64,000 nt of DNA from Terrabacter sp. Root181 (GCF_001428505.1 NZ_LMHU01000007.1:62133-126132), one strand, 5' to 3'. Positions 19,398-28,233 are shown, counted from the stretch's first letter. Program-made: numbers and translations. Notes: a model not told the origin generated them from the sequence alone.

Positions 19398-19865
19398 GTG
19401 GACATCACACGGATCGGACCCGCCGACTGGGAGAGGTTCCGTAGGGTGCGGCTGGCCTCGCTGTCCGAGTCTCCAGCGGCCTTCGGTTCGCGACATGCCG
19501 ACTGGGTCGACGCCCCGCCCGAGCGCTGGCAGTCCCGCCTGACCCTCGTTCCCTTGACGCTCCTGGCGCACGAAGCGACGACAGATCTCGGTGTCGTCAG
19601 CGGACAACCTGTCGGCGAGGCGTGGGTCGAGCTCATCTCGATGTGGGTGGCCCCCGCTGCACGAGGCACGGGTGTCGCCGGCCGGCTCATCGACGCGGTC
19701 GCGGACTGGGCGGCGGCTCAGGGCAGGACGACCTACCTGATGGTCCGCAGCGACAACACGCCCGCGAGGAAGTCCTATGAACGGGCTGGATTCGTCGACA
19801 TGGGCGTCCCGGACGACTGGCCCCCCGACGAGCCCCCCGAGCACCGCATGGAGCGGCGCCCCTGA
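19398..19865 (+). CDS. GNAT family N-acetyltransferase
   Basis: This 155-residue acetyltransferase has the acetyl-CoA-binding segment LISMWVAPAARGTGVAGRLIDAVADWA (the R-x-x-G-x-G/A loop as RGTGVA) and the downstream VRSDNTPARKSYERAGFVDMG motif. The GTG at 19398 lies 6 bases after a TAGGTT -10 (19386-19391), so it is probably leaderless. The substrate is unknown; the first 60 residues (FRRVRLASLSESPAAFGSRHADW) resemble the stress- and antibiotic-associated small-molecule GNATs. It diverges from the HNH gene. Confidence 0.88.
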   Translation: MDITRIGPADWERFRRVRLASLSESPAAFGSRHADWVDAPPERWQSRLTLVPLTLLAHEATTDLGVVSGQPVGEAWVELISMWVAPAARGTGVAGRLIDAVADWAAAQGRTTYLMVRSDNTPARKSYERAGFVDMGVPDDWPPDEPPEHRMERRP

Positions 19866-19961
19866 CACCGGCTCGCCCGTGAGCGTGTGGCGCCCACGGA
19901 CCACGCCGATGACCCGTCGACGAGGAGGAGGAGCCCGCCCAGGGCGGGGACCGCCCGGCCG

Positions 19962-21236
19962 TCAGGCCTGAGGTCGCGTCGACTCGCCTCGTGGCTCCAG
20001 CACGGCGATGCACTCGACGTGGTGGGTCATCGGGAAGGCGTCCCAGGCCTCGAGCGAGACCAGGTCGTAGCCATGGGTGCCGGCCGCCTTGACGTCTCGG
20101 GCCAGGGCCGACGGGTCGCAGGCGACGTAGACGACGCGGCGCGGGCCCATCTGCGCGAGCAGCCCCATGACGTCCTTGCCGGCGCCGGTGCGGGGAGGGT
20201 CGAGCACCACGAGGTCGGCGGTGACGTCCTGTCCGACGAGCGAGCGCAGCTCCCGGTCGACGCGGTTGGCACGCCACTCGACGTTGTCGAGGTGCTCGGT
20301 GTTGGCCGACCCGTTCTCGACGGCTCGGCGGTCGCCCTCGACGCCGAGGACGACGCCGTCGGGCGCGACGAGCTCAGCGAGGCGCATCGTGAACAGTCCC
20401 GACCCGGCGTAGAGGTCGAGGACGCGGTCGCCTGGCTCGGCCCCGAGCAGCGTCGTCACGCGGGTCAGGAACGTCGAGGCCGCACCCGGGTGCACCTGCC
20501 AGAAGCCCCGCGCGGCGACGACGTACTCGCCCTCCCAGTCCCCGTCGCGAGCGAGCTCGCCGACGAGACCGCCGCCGCCCCCTCCCTCTGGCGCGGGCAG
20601 CGGGACGAGCACGGGCTCCTCGGGGTGCACGGCATCGACGACGTCGACCGACTCGAGGTCGGGCCACTGGGTGTCGAGCACCCCGGAGCCGATGACCCCG
20701 CGGGTGGCGATCAGGCAGTCGTCGACGGGCACGACGTCACGCGACCGGTGGCCGCGCAGCCCGGCCCTCCCGGCTCCGTCGACAGCGAACTCGACGCGGG
20801 TGCGCCACCGCAGGCCCGCCTCGTCGCCGGGCACCGGCTGGACGTCGACGTCGACGTCGAGACCGGCAACGCGCGCGAACTGCTCGCGCACGACGGCCGA
20901 CTTGAGCGCCCGCTGCGTGGCGAGCGACGCGTGCTGGAAGTCGCAGCCGCCGCAGCCTCCCGGGACGGCATAAGGGCACGGGGCCTCGACGCGTCCGGGC
21001 GCTGCTTCGAGCACGTCGACAGCATCGGCGCGGACGAAGCTGTCACCGACGCGCCCCTCGGTGACGCGCGCGACGACGCGCTCGCCGGGCAGCGTGTGGC
21101 GGACGAAGACGACCTGCCCCTCGTGCCGGGCCACGCAGTGACCGCCGTGGGCGACGGGGCCGACCTCGACGGTCCACTCCCGGCCCACGAGCGACTCTCC
21201 GCCGGCGGCGCGCTCGCGGTTCTGGCGACCGCTCAC
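19962..21236 (-). CDS. TrmA/RumA-type RNA uracil-5-methyltransferase with TRAM domain
   Basis: This 424-residue protein has an N-terminal TRAM domain (VEVGPVAHGGHCVARHEGQVVFVRHTLPGERV), an iron-sulfur-like cysteine cluster (CPYAVPGGCGGCDFQHAS), and a Rossmann methyltransferase domain with VLDLYAGSGLFTMRLA, VVLDPPRTGAG and the nucleophilic cysteine in YVACDPSALARD. It probably makes 5-methyluridine in rRNA or tRNA; the exact position is undetermined. The GTG start overlaps the permease stop by 4 bases. A homologue next to the same permease is known in M. tuberculosis (Rv2689c-Rv2690c), supporting conserved linkage. Confidence 0.9.
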   Translation of the reverse strand: MSGRQNRERAAGGESLVGREWTVEVGPVAHGGHCVARHEGQVVFVRHTLPGERVVARVTEGRVGDSFVRADAVDVLEAAPGRVEAPCPYAVPGGCGGCDFQHASLATQRALKSAVVREQFARVAGLDVDVDVQPVPGDEAGLRWRTRVEFAVDGAGRAGLRGHRSRDVVPVDDCLIATRGVIGSGVLDTQWPDLESVDVVDAVHPEEPVLVPLPAPEGGGGGGLVGELARDGDWEGEYVVAARGFWQVHPGAASTFLTRVTTLLGAEPGDRVLDLYAGSGLFTMRLAELVAPDGVVLGVEGDRRAVENGSANTEHLDNVEWRANRVDRELRSLVGQDVTADLVVLDPPRTGAGKDVMGLLAQMGPRRVVYVACDPSALARDVKAAGTHGYDLVSLEAWDAFPMTHHVECIAVLEPRGESTRPQA

Positions 21237-23242
21237 AGCGCCCCGCCACGCACGGACCCGCTGATCGGCGGCTCATCGATCCAGTCGCGCTCGGCGCCCT
21301 CGGACGACTGGAGCTGCCACGGGACGCTGACGACCATGACACCCGGGGTGAAGAGCAGCCGGGCCTTGAGCCGCAGGGCGCTCTGGTTGTGGAGCACCTG
21401 CTCCCACCACTTCCCGAGGACGTACTCCGGCAGGTAGACGGTGACGATGTCGCGCGGGTTGCCGCTGCGGATCGAGCGGACGTAGTCGAGGATCGGCTTG
21501 GTGATCTGGCGGTACGGCGAGGACAGCACCTTGAGCGGGACCGGGATCTCGCGCTTGTCCCACTCGTCGAGCAGCGCCTGGGTCTCGTCGGGGTCGACGT
21601 CGACGGTGACCGCCTCGAGGTAGGAGGGGCGGCTCGCCCGGGCGTACGCCAGCGCGCGCATCGTCGGCTTGTGCACCTTGGAGATGCAGACGATGGCGTG
21701 CACGTGGCTCGGCAGCATCGGGCGCTCGACGTCCCAGTCGATCGCCAGCTCGTCGCGGACTCGGTTGTAGTGCTTCTTGATCCCGAGCATGAGCGCGAAG
21801 AGGACGACCATCGCGAGGATCGCGTACTTCGCGCCCGCCTGGAACTTCGTGACGAGCACGACGATGAGCACCGTCGCCGACATGGCGGCACCGACGGCGT
21901 TGATGACGCGCGAGCGCTGCATCCGCGCCCGTTCCTTGGGGTTGCGCTCGAGCCTGAGGTGGCGCGTCCAGTGCCGCACCATCCCGACCTGTGAGGTGGT
22001 GAAGGAGACGAACACCCCGACGATGTAGAGCTGGATCAGTGCGGTGACCTCTGCCTTGAAGACGATCACGAGGACGATGGCGGCCCCGGCCAGGATGAGG
22101 ATCCCGTTGCTGAAGGCGAGCCGGTCGCCGCGCGTGTGCATCTGCCGCGGCAGGTAGCCGTCGCGGGCAAGGATCGAGCCGAGCACCGGGAAGCCGTTGA
22201 ACGCCGTGTTGGCAGCCAGGACGAGGATCAGGCCGGTGACGATCGAGACGAAGACGACGCCGATCGGGAAGTTCGAGAAGACGGACTCGGCGAGCTGGCC
22301 GATCGCCGTGTGCTGCACGTAGGAGTCGCCGACCGGCTGCCCGTCGCGCAGCAGCTGGGCGCCGGGGTCGTCCGCGATCTTGACGCCGGTCCACTGGCTG
22401 AGCGCGATGATCGACCCGAGCATGACGATCGACAGCGTCCCCATGAGCAGCAGGGTCGTCGCGGCGTTGGTGCTCTTCGGCTTCTTGAAGGCCGGCACGC
22501 CGTTGCTGATGGCCTCGACGCCGGTGAGGGCGGCGCAGCCGGACGAGAAGGCCCGGAGCAGGAGGAACGCCGCGGCGAGCCCGGTGAGGCCCTGGCCCTC
22601 CTCGGGCTTGAGCGTCAGGCCCGCGCTCTCGGCCGGGGTGAGGCTGCCGGTGAAGTGCTGGAAGAAGCCGTAGATGCCCATGCCGATGATGGCCAGCATG
22701 AAGGCGTAGACGGGCACGGCGAAGGCCTTGCCCGACTCCCGGACGCCGCGCAGGTTCATCGCCGTGAGGAAGGCGATGAGGGCCACGGCGACGATGACCT
22801 CGTGCCCGCGCACGAACCCGAGCACTGTGGCGGCGTTCTGCACGCCGGACGAGATCGACACCGCGACGGTGAGCACGTAGTCGACGAGGAGGGCGCTGGC
22901 GACGGTGAGTCCCGCCCGGGGTCCGAGGTTGACGGTCGCGACCTCGTAGTCGCCGCCGCCCGAGGGGTAGGCGTGGACGTTCTGCCGGTACGACGCCACG
23001 ACGACGACCATGACGAGGACGACCGCGATCGTGACCTGCCAGCTGTGCGTCGCGACGAAGGTCCCACCGGCGAGGCCCAGCATGAGCAGGATCTCGTCGG
23101 GCGCGTAGGCCACCGAGGAGAGCGCGTCGCTCGCGAAGATCGGCAGCGCGAGCCGCTTGGGCAGGAGGGTCTCCCCGAGCTTGTCGCTGCGCATCGCGCG
23201 ACCGAGGAGGAGGCGCTTGAACAGCGAACCGGTACCGGGCAC
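21233..23242 (-). CDS. KimA-like APC superfamily permease, probable potassium importer
   Basis: This 669-residue protein has about 12 membrane segments and a C-terminal cytoplasmic universal-stress-like domain of about 190 residues (from AIVCISKVHKPTMRALAYA). Several stretches match what I know of Bacillus subtilis KimA: FASDALSSVAYAPDEILL, SYRQNVHAYPSGGGDY, LVDYVLTVAVSIS, AFSSGCAALTGVEAISNGVPAFK and LHNQSALRLKARLLF. KimA is a high-affinity, c-di-AMP-inhibited K+/H+ symporter. I chose GTG at 23242, where a -10 TACAGT ends 6 bases upstream (leaderless); the frame upstream looks non-coding. It diverges from two trkA-type genes, which argues for potassium as substrate. Confidence 0.87.
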   Translation of the reverse strand: MPGTGSLFKRLLLGRAMRSDKLGETLLPKRLALPIFASDALSSVAYAPDEILLMLGLAGGTFVATHSWQVTIAVVLVMVVVVASYRQNVHAYPSGGGDYEVATVNLGPRAGLTVASALLVDYVLTVAVSISSGVQNAATVLGFVRGHEVIVAVALIAFLTAMNLRGVRESGKAFAVPVYAFMLAIIGMGIYGFFQHFTGSLTPAESAGLTLKPEEGQGLTGLAAAFLLLRAFSSGCAALTGVEAISNGVPAFKKPKSTNAATTLLLMGTLSIVMLGSIIALSQWTGVKIADDPGAQLLRDGQPVGDSYVQHTAIGQLAESVFSNFPIGVVFVSIVTGLILVLAANTAFNGFPVLGSILARDGYLPRQMHTRGDRLAFSNGILILAGAAIVLVIVFKAEVTALIQLYIVGVFVSFTTSQVGMVRHWTRHLRLERNPKERARMQRSRVINAVGAAMSATVLIVVLVTKFQAGAKYAILAMVVLFALMLGIKKHYNRVRDELAIDWDVERPMLPSHVHAIVCISKVHKPTMRALAYARASRPSYLEAVTVDVDPDETQALLDEWDKREIPVPLKVLSSPYRQITKPILDYVRSIRSGNPRDIVTVYLPEYVLGKWWEQVLHNQSALRLKARLLFTPGVMVVSVPWQLQSSEGAERDWIDEPPISGSVRGGAL

Positions 23243-23248
23243 GACGCA

Positions 23249-23254
23249 ACTGTA
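23249..23254 (-). promoter_or_regulatory. -10 of the KimA-like gene, leaderless
   Basis: On the minus strand TACAGT ends 6 bases before the GTG start of the permease. The 157-base divergent region to trkA also holds one copy of GTATGCCG (23314-23321). No c-di-AMP (ydaO) riboswitch can exist in a leaderless transcript, so control must be at the DNA or protein level. Confidence 0.55.
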
Positions 23255-23386
23255 TGACGGATCGTTCCGCTGCACTGACCCACTCGGGACGTCGTGGACA
23301 CGGCCCCGAGAACGTATGCCGTCCCGACCGTTTCGCCCGCCCGGGCAGCCTGCGTGACCTGCGGGGTGGGCGATGGGCTCACGGTG

Positions 23387-23402
23387 TAGCGTCGCGTCCG
23401 TG
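23387..23402 (+). promoter_or_regulatory. Leaderless promoter of the first trkA gene
   Basis: TAGCGT (23387-23392) ends 7 bases before the GTG start at 23400, giving a predicted leaderless transcript. No clear -35 is seen. Confidence 0.55.
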
Positions 23403-24062
23403 CACTTCGTCATCATGGGTTGCGGCCGCGTCGGGTCGACTCTCGCCCGCACCCTGGGCCGCAACGGCCACGACGTCGCCATCATCGACGCGGACGCCTC
23501 CGCGTTCCGGCGGCTGGGCACCTCCTTCGAGGGCCAGACGGTCACGGGCATCGGTTTCGACCGTGACACCCTCATCGCCGCCGGCATCCGGGAGGCCTAC
23601 GCGTTCGCGGCCGTCAGCAGCGGCGACAACTCCAACATCCTCGCCGCCCGCGTCGCGCGCGAGACGTTCGGGGTCGAGCACGTCGCGGCTCGCATCTACG
23701 ACCCCCAGCGCGCCATGGTCTACCAGCGCCTCGGCATCCCGACCGTCGCCACCGTGCGCTGGACCTCCGACCAGATGATCCAGCGGTTGCTGCCCCAGGG
23801 CGCCGTGCCCGAGCTGACCGACCCGAGCGGCAAGATCGTCATCGCCGAGGTCCCCCTCGCCGAGGGCTGGATCGGGCGGCACTTCACCGACCTCGAGGAG
23901 CAGACCGGGGCCCGGGTCGCCTACGTCACCCGGCTCGGCGAGGGCACGCTCCCCCGGCCCGACATGGTCGTCCAGCAGGGCGACCTCGTGCACCTCACCG
24001 TCCCGCGCGACGACCTCGCTCGCGTCGAGCGGCTCTGCGACCAGGCCCCGGCCGCCCACTGA
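23400..24062 (+). CDS. TrkA family potassium uptake protein (CeoB-like)
   Basis: This roughly 220-residue cytoplasmic regulatory subunit has an RCK-N Rossmann domain (HFVIMGCGRVGSTLARTLGRNGHDVAIIDAD with GxGxxG and the acidic ribose-binding Asp) and an RCK-C domain (KIVIAEVPLAEGWIGRHFTDLEEQTG to QQGDLVHLTVPRDDL). TrkA/KtrA proteins bind NAD(H)/ATP and sometimes c-di-AMP to gate potassium channels. No TrkH/KtrB membrane subunit is nearby; the divergent KimA-like permease is the only visible partner. The gene order matches M. tuberculosis ceoB. Confidence 0.92.
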   Translation: MHFVIMGCGRVGSTLARTLGRNGHDVAIIDADASAFRRLGTSFEGQTVTGIGFDRDTLIAAGIREAYAFAAVSSGDNSNILAARVARETFGVEHVAARIYDPQRAMVYQRLGIPTVATVRWTSDQMIQRLLPQGAVPELTDPSGKIVIAEVPLAEGWIGRHFTDLEEQTGARVAYVTRLGEGTLPRPDMVVQQGDLVHLTVPRDDLARVERLCDQAPAAH

Positions 24063-24084
24063 CCGGCACAGGAGAAGAAACCCC

Positions 24085-24771
24085 ATGCGCGTCGTCATCG
24101 CCGGAGCCGGAAGCGTCGGCCGCTCCATCGCCCGTGAGCTGCTCGGCAACGGCCACCAGGTGCTGCTCATCGACAAGGACGCCGACGACGTCCAGGCCTC
24201 CCGCGTGCCCGAGGCCTCGTGGCTGCTCGCCGACGCGTGCGAGCTCGCCGCGCTCGAGGAGGCTCGGCTCGAGGAGTCCGACGTGTGCGTCGCCGCCACC
24301 GGCGACGACAAGGCCAACCTCGTGCTCTCGCTCCTCGCCAAGACCGAGTTCGGCGTCCCGCGCACCGTCGCGCGCGTCAACAACCCCAAGAACGAGTGGA
24401 TGTTCGACGAGTCGTGGGGCGTCGACGTCGCGGTGTCGACGCCCCGTCTCATGACGGCCCTCATCGAGGAGGCCGTGAGCATCGGCGACCTCGTGCGCAT
24501 CTTCGAGTTCCAGCAGGGCCGGGCCTCGATGGTCGAGATCACCCTGCCCGACGGCAGCCCGTTCGCCGGGCGCCGCGTGGGCGACGTCGACTGGCCCACC
24601 GACACCGTGCTCGTCGCGATCATCCGCGAGGAGCGACCGCTCGCCCCCACGCCCGACGACGCGATCGAGGCCGGTGACGAGCTGCTCTTCATCACGACGA
24701 CGGAGCAGGAGGACCGCCTCCAGGACCTCGTCGCGCCGGGCGAGCGGCACCACACGACCCTCGAGGACTGA
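24085..24771 (+). CDS. TrkA family potassium uptake protein (CeoC-like)
   Basis: This 228-residue protein is a second RCK subunit with the same two-domain layout: VVIAGAGSVGRSIARELLGNGHQVLLIDKD, then GDDKANLVLSLLAKTEFGVPRTVARVNNPKN, and an RCK-C domain ending in AGDELLFITTTEQEDRLQDLV. The ATG has AGGAG about 10 bases upstream and follows the first trkA by 22 bases, so they are co-transcribed. The pair probably assembles as a hetero-octameric gating ring. It is homologous to ceoC of M. tuberculosis. Confidence 0.92.
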   Translation: MRVVIAGAGSVGRSIARELLGNGHQVLLIDKDADDVQASRVPEASWLLADACELAALEEARLEESDVCVAATGDDKANLVLSLLAKTEFGVPRTVARVNNPKNEWMFDESWGVDVAVSTPRLMTALIEEAVSIGDLVRIFEFQQGRASMVEITLPDGSPFAGRRVGDVDWPTDTVLVAIIREERPLAPTPDDAIEAGDELLFITTTEQEDRLQDLVAPGERHHTTLED

Positions 24772-24794
24772 CCCCGAATCGCCGGCGGCGACCG

Positions 24795-25538
24795 TCAGGC
24801 GATCCTCGAGGGGTCGATCGGGGTGCGGCCGCGGAGCAGGATGGCCCCCATCGCCGTGATGGCGAGCAGGTAGGCGGGCCAGCCGAGGACGACCTTGGCC
24901 ACGCCCAGCGCGGCGACCTGCTCGGCGAGGTAGAGCGGCACCATGATCGAGAGCCGCACCACGTTGAGCGCGATGAGCACCCAGGCCAGCCGGGCGGCGA
25001 CCGTGACGATGCCCGAGTGACGCCGCCACCACGTAGGGTCCTCCGCGAAAGCCTCGGGCTCGGCCACCCCGACGACGAAGCCGAAGAGCGGCCACCGGGT
25101 CAGGTTCGTCACGAGCAGCAGCACGAGCAGCCCGGCGTTCTGGAGCATTCCAGGCAGGAAGGCGTCCTCGGCCCGACCCGACCGGAGCGCGAAGAAGGCG
25201 GAGATGCCCACGCCCGCAGCGGCATACGCGATGAAACGAGGGTCCTGGCGCTGGGCGAGCCGCACGAGGAGGAGGACGCCCACGAGGACGCCGGCCACGA
25301 TCAGCGACGTGCGGAGGTTCTCGGTGCGGGCCCACACGAGCGCGAAGGCGAGGGTGGGCACGGCCGACTCGACGGCGCCGCGCCAGCCACCGAGAGCCTC
25401 GGACAGCTTGTCGCGCAGCAGCTCCTCGACGGTGTCGTAGCGGCGCAGGTCGGCCTCGGAGCGGACGATCGCGTCGCCCTCACCCGCGCCCTCACCCTCG
25501 CCGCTCGGCACGGTGGTCCTGCCCTCGGCGTCAGCCAT
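24795..25538 (-). CDS. DUF3159 family membrane protein
   Basis: This 247-residue protein has a charged N-terminus and five to six membrane segments (for example LIVAGVLVGVLLLVRLAQ, NAGLLVLLLVTNLTRWPLFGFVVGV and VVLGWPAYLLAITAMGAILL). The motif TRWPLFGFVVG and the WWRRH segment fit DUF3159, a family of unknown function in Actinobacteria resembling part of intracellular septation proteins. The ATG at 25538 overlaps the preceding OB-fold gene by 8 bases. The order trkA-DUF3159-OB-DUF3710-dut is conserved with Rv2692-Rv2697c. Confidence 0.88.
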   Translation of the reverse strand: MADAEGRTTVPSGEGEGAGEGDAIVRSEADLRRYDTVEELLRDKLSEALGGWRGAVESAVPTLAFALVWARTENLRTSLIVAGVLVGVLLLVRLAQRQDPRFIAYAAAGVGISAFFALRSGRAEDAFLPGMLQNAGLLVLLLVTNLTRWPLFGFVVGVAEPEAFAEDPTWWRRHSGIVTVAARLAWVLIALNVVRLSIMVPLYLAEQVAALGVAKVVLGWPAYLLAITAMGAILLRGRTPIDPSRIA

Positions 25539-25926
25539 GCGCCTGCCCCGCCCGGCCGATGATCTCGTAGGCCGGGTTGAACATCGTCTTGACCTTCCGG
25601 CGGGTGGTGATGCGGCCCGTGGCCTGGATCTTGCACCCGGGCACGATGCCGGCGATGCGCCGACGGCCGAGCCACACGAGGTGCAGCGACTCCGTGCCGT
25701 CCCAGACCTCCACGTCGAGCGCGGGCGTCTCCTCACGGGGGCGCAGGGTCACGGACCGCACCTCACCGCGCACGGTGACGGTGATGCGCTGGGGAGCGTC
25801 GCCGATGTGCACGACGCCCACGAGGTCCGAGGACTCACGGCGCAGCTCGGCGGCCTCGTGCTCGTGCGACGAGCGCGTCAGGCGCTCGGTGAGGCGACGC
25901 AGCGCGCCGGGCTGGCCCGTGGTCAC
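25531..25926 (-). CDS. OB-fold nucleic acid-binding domain protein
   Basis: This roughly 131-residue protein has a helical N-terminus (ALRRLTERLTRSSHEHEAAEL) and a small beta-barrel that looks like an OB fold (DLVGVVHIGDAPQRITVTVRGEVRSVTL, VEVWDGTESLHLVWLGRRRIAGIVPGCKIQATGRI). OB folds of this type occur in tRNA-synthetase anticodon domains and RecG. A general nucleic-acid-binding role is inference. The start is uncertain: GTG at 25926 gives the length typical of the family. The gene ends 8 bases inside the DUF3159 gene. Confidence 0.82.
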   Translation of the reverse strand: MTTGQPGALRRLTERLTRSSHEHEAAELRRESSDLVGVVHIGDAPQRITVTVRGEVRSVTLRPREETPALDVEVWDGTESLHLVWLGRRRIAGIVPGCKIQATGRITTRRKVKTMFNPAYEIIGRAGQAHG

Positions 25927-25969
25927 GAGCGCGTCCCGGCGGGACGCGGTGCGGGGCACGGGCCGGTCA

Positions 25970-26743
25970 TCAACGGACCTCGGTGATCTCGGGGCCGCGT
26001 TCGAACGGGTTGAGGTCGGGCCCGCCGGCCGCGTCGGCGTCACCGGGCTCGCCCGCCTGGGCGGCGCCGTCGGCGTCGGGCAGGCGCAGCGGCAGCAGCT
26101 CGCGTGGCGGCATGGCCTCCTCGCCACGGTCGATGACCGTCGTGCGGATGACGTCGTGCACCGCCTCGGCGGCAGCGGGCTCGATCGCGGCCCGGCCCGA
26201 GACCACGGCGCGGAGGAACCAGCGGGGCCCGTCGACGCCGACGAAACGGGCCGGCATGAAGACGGTCCGGCCGTCCGGGCCGGCCTGGGGCATCCGCGTC
26301 AGCAGCTCCTCGCCGAACTCGCCGGTGAGGACCTCGGCGGTGCCACCGGCATCGACGATGCTCGCGGCGATCTCGTTGCGGATGTCGATCCAGACGCCCT
26401 CGGTGCGCGGTGCGGCGAACGCCTGCAGCTGCACGGCCGACTCGCCGATGACGGCGGTCACTCCGGTGATCTGCTGCTCCTGCTCGTTGACCTCGAGGCG
26501 CAGCTCCATGCCCTGCTGCCCGCGCAGCCAGATGGCGCCGAGGTTGAGGTAGTCGGAGTCGTCCTCGACCTCGCTGCGATCGAGCGGGCGGGATGTGACC
26601 GCGGCGACGCCGTCACCGTCGGCCTCCCCGTCGAGCCCGGCATCCGCGCCGAATTCGTCCTGGTCGAGGTCGTCGGTCAGGTCCGCGTCCACGGCACCGC
26701 CGTCCGGGCGGTCCTTCGACTTGCCCCGGCTGAAGAGTCCCAC
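25970..26743 (-). CDS. DUF3710 domain-containing protein
   Basis: This 257-residue soluble protein starts MGLFSRGKSKDR, followed by an acidic, disordered stretch (residues about 15-60), then the DUF3710 core (YLNLGAIWLRGQQGMELRLEVNEQEQQITGVTAVIG; WIDIRNEIAASIVDAGGTAEVLTGEFGEELL; RWFLRAVVSGRAAI) and a Pro/Asp-rich tail. The family is actinobacteria-specific with no established function. It is transcribed with the OB-fold and DUF3159 genes, downstream of dut. GTG start, with AAGGACGGAA upstream. Confidence 0.87.
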   Translation of the reverse strand: MGLFSRGKSKDRPDGGAVDADLTDDLDQDEFGADAGLDGEADGDGVAAVTSRPLDRSEVEDDSDYLNLGAIWLRGQQGMELRLEVNEQEQQITGVTAVIGESAVQLQAFAAPRTEGVWIDIRNEIAASIVDAGGTAEVLTGEFGEELLTRMPQAGPDGRTVFMPARFVGVDGPRWFLRAVVSGRAAIEPAAAEAVHDVIRTTVIDRGEEAMPPRELLPLRLPDADGAAQAGEPGDADAAGGPDLNPFERGPEITEVR

Positions 26744-26846
26744 GTCATTCCGTCCTTAGAGTCCTGCTGCCCGGCGGGCGTCGTGCCCGGCCGGAGAGGT
26801 GGTCGTCGCGGCGCTGACGCAGCGCCCGGCGAACCGTATCCGATGA

Positions 26847-27344
26847 TCACGCCCCGGTGGGCGTCTCCCCCGCTGTCGGCGAGGCGGCGCCCGCGGGACC
26901 GAACCCACCGGTGGATCCGTGTCCAGTGTCCCCCCGACGGGTCTCGTCGAGCGAATCGACCTCGACGAACCGCGCCCGCTCGACGCGCTGGACGACGAGC
27001 TGGGCGATCCGGTCGCCCCGTCGGACCGTGAACGGCTCGCGCGGGTCGAGGTTGACGAGGTTGACGAGGATCTCCCCCCGGTAGCCCTCGTCGACGGTCC
27101 CGGGGGCGTTGACGATCGAGATGCCGTGGCGGGCCGCCAGCCCCGAGCGTGGGTGCACGAACCCCGCGTGACCTGCCGGCAGGGCCAGGGCGACGCCCGT
27201 CGGGACGAGCACCCGCTCCCCCGGGGCGATGGTCACGTCGACACGTGAACAGAGGTCGGCGCCGGCGTCACCGGGGTGCGCGTAGCCGGGCAGGGGCAGG
27301 TCGGGGTCGAGCCTCCGGACCGGGACAGCACAAGGGTCGGTCAC
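26847..27344 (-). CDS. dut: dUTP diphosphatase
   Basis: Dut hydrolyses dUTP to dUMP, keeping uracil out of DNA and supplying thymidylate synthesis. All five trimeric-dUTPase motifs are present in order: [37 protein letters not shown] and the C-terminal GSTGGFG. The 165-residue length is slightly above average because of a Pro/Ala tail. I use the GTG at 27344; a TAGGGT -10 lies 8 bases upstream, so the gene looks leaderless. The open frame extending further upstream overlaps the DUF4193 gene end and is not coding. Confidence 0.95.
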   Translation of the reverse strand: MTDPCAVPVRRLDPDLPLPGYAHPGDAGADLCSRVDVTIAPGERVLVPTGVALALPAGHAGFVHPRSGLAARHGISIVNAPGTVDEGYRGEILVNLVNLDPREPFTVRRGDRIAQLVVQRVERARFVEVDSLDETRRGDTGHGSTGGFGPAGAASPTAGETPTGA

Positions 27345-27397
27345 GAGGACCGACCCTACTTGCTCCTGGCCGTGGTGCTGCCCGGGGTGGAATGCGC

Positions 27398-27697
27398 TCA
27401 GGCCGCGCACTCCGTGCAGATCATCATGCCGTTGCTCTCCTTGGCGAGCTGGCTGCGGTGGTGGACCAGGAAACAACGCCCACAGGTGAACTCGTCGGCC
27501 TGCTTGGGCAGGACGCGCACCGACAGCTCCTCGCCGGAGAGGTCGGCGCCGGGGAGCTCGAAGCCCTCGGCCTGCTCGGTCTCGTCGACGTCCACGCTGG
27601 ACGACGTCTTGTCGACCCGACGGGACTTCAGCTCCTCGATGGAGTCTTCGCTCAGATCGTCGTCAGTCTTGCGTGGCGCGTCGTAATCAGTTGCCAT
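27398..27697 (-). CDS. DUF4193 zinc-ribbon protein
   Basis: This 99-residue protein has an acidic N-terminal two-thirds ([23 protein letters not shown]) and a C-terminal zinc ribbon, FTCGRC plus ICTECAA, with two CxxC pairs about 17 residues apart. DUF4193 proteins (Rv2699c in M. tuberculosis) are strongly conserved in Actinobacteria. The fold resembles RNA polymerase-binding zinc ribbons such as RbpA or DksA, but the function here is not established. It lies upstream of dut on the same strand. Confidence 0.92.
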   Translation of the reverse strand: MATDYDAPRKTDDDLSEDSIEELKSRRVDKTSSSVDVDETEQAEGFELPGADLSGEELSVRVLPKQADEFTCGRCFLVHHRSQLAKESNGMMICTECAA

Positions 27698-28047
27698 CTC
27701 GTTGTCTCACTTCTACTCGTGCTGCGCCTTGCGGTCTGTGACGCGGAGAACGCTCGTGGGCTCGTGCTTGTTCCCGAGAAACCCCGTGCGGTCAACGGCG
27801 TTGTTAACAGCGACGAAACATGTCCGCGTGCGCGTATGGTGCCCGATCCCCACCGCGTTGTCACGTCGTCCGAGCCAAGGCCTGAGACGGGACCCGCCGG
27901 CACCGCCCACACCTGCCCTTTTCGGACCAACAGTTCACCTGCGCTTTGCCATCCGTCGACCATCGCGGGTGCACATTGGGGTTCCTACGGCGCGGTAGGG
28001 TCTCCGGACTCGACCGATCGACAACCCCAGGCCCGGAGGTGGCACCC
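27698..28047. other. 350-bp divergent intergenic region
   Basis: This is the promoter region between the DUF4193 gene (minus) and a 61-residue gene (plus). Its composition is more AT-rich than its surroundings around 27790-27815, with a TGTTAACA dyad at about 27803 and a minus-strand TTGACC that could be a -35. A TAGGGT near 28000 could serve the plus-strand gene. I see no RNA gene and no convincing small ORF here. Confidence 0.5.
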
Positions 28048-28233
28048 ATGACCGAGTTCGTCGACCAGATCAGGCAACGTGTCAACGACGCGCTGGGCGA
28101 CCTCGCCGACGCGCGACAGGCGGGGGACGACTACCGCGTGCAGGTGCACACCGGCGAGCTGGAGTCGTTTGCCCGTCTGGCCACGGAGAACGGCATCCGC
28201 GTCCCCGAGCTCGAGCCGTTCCAGGCGGCCTGA
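28048..28233 (+). CDS. Small conserved hypothetical protein, 61 residues
   Basis: MTEFVDQIRQRVNDALGDLADARQAGDDYRVQVHTGELESFARLATENGIRV... is a short, charged, all-helical protein with no membrane segment or cysteine. The ATG is preceded by GGAGG at 7 bases, which decides this start over the longer frame from 27946. A perfect terminator follows. Small helical proteins with this wording are common in actinobacterial genomes, but I do not know a function. Confidence 0.82.
   Translation: MTEFVDQIRQRVNDALGDLADARQAGDDYRVQVHTGELESFARLATENGIRVPELEPFQAA

Noticed and set aside
20966-20973. CGGCATAA and CTATGCCG (4213) as further octamer copies
   Set aside because: Each differs from GTATGCCG at an end base, so they were left out of the count of exact matches.
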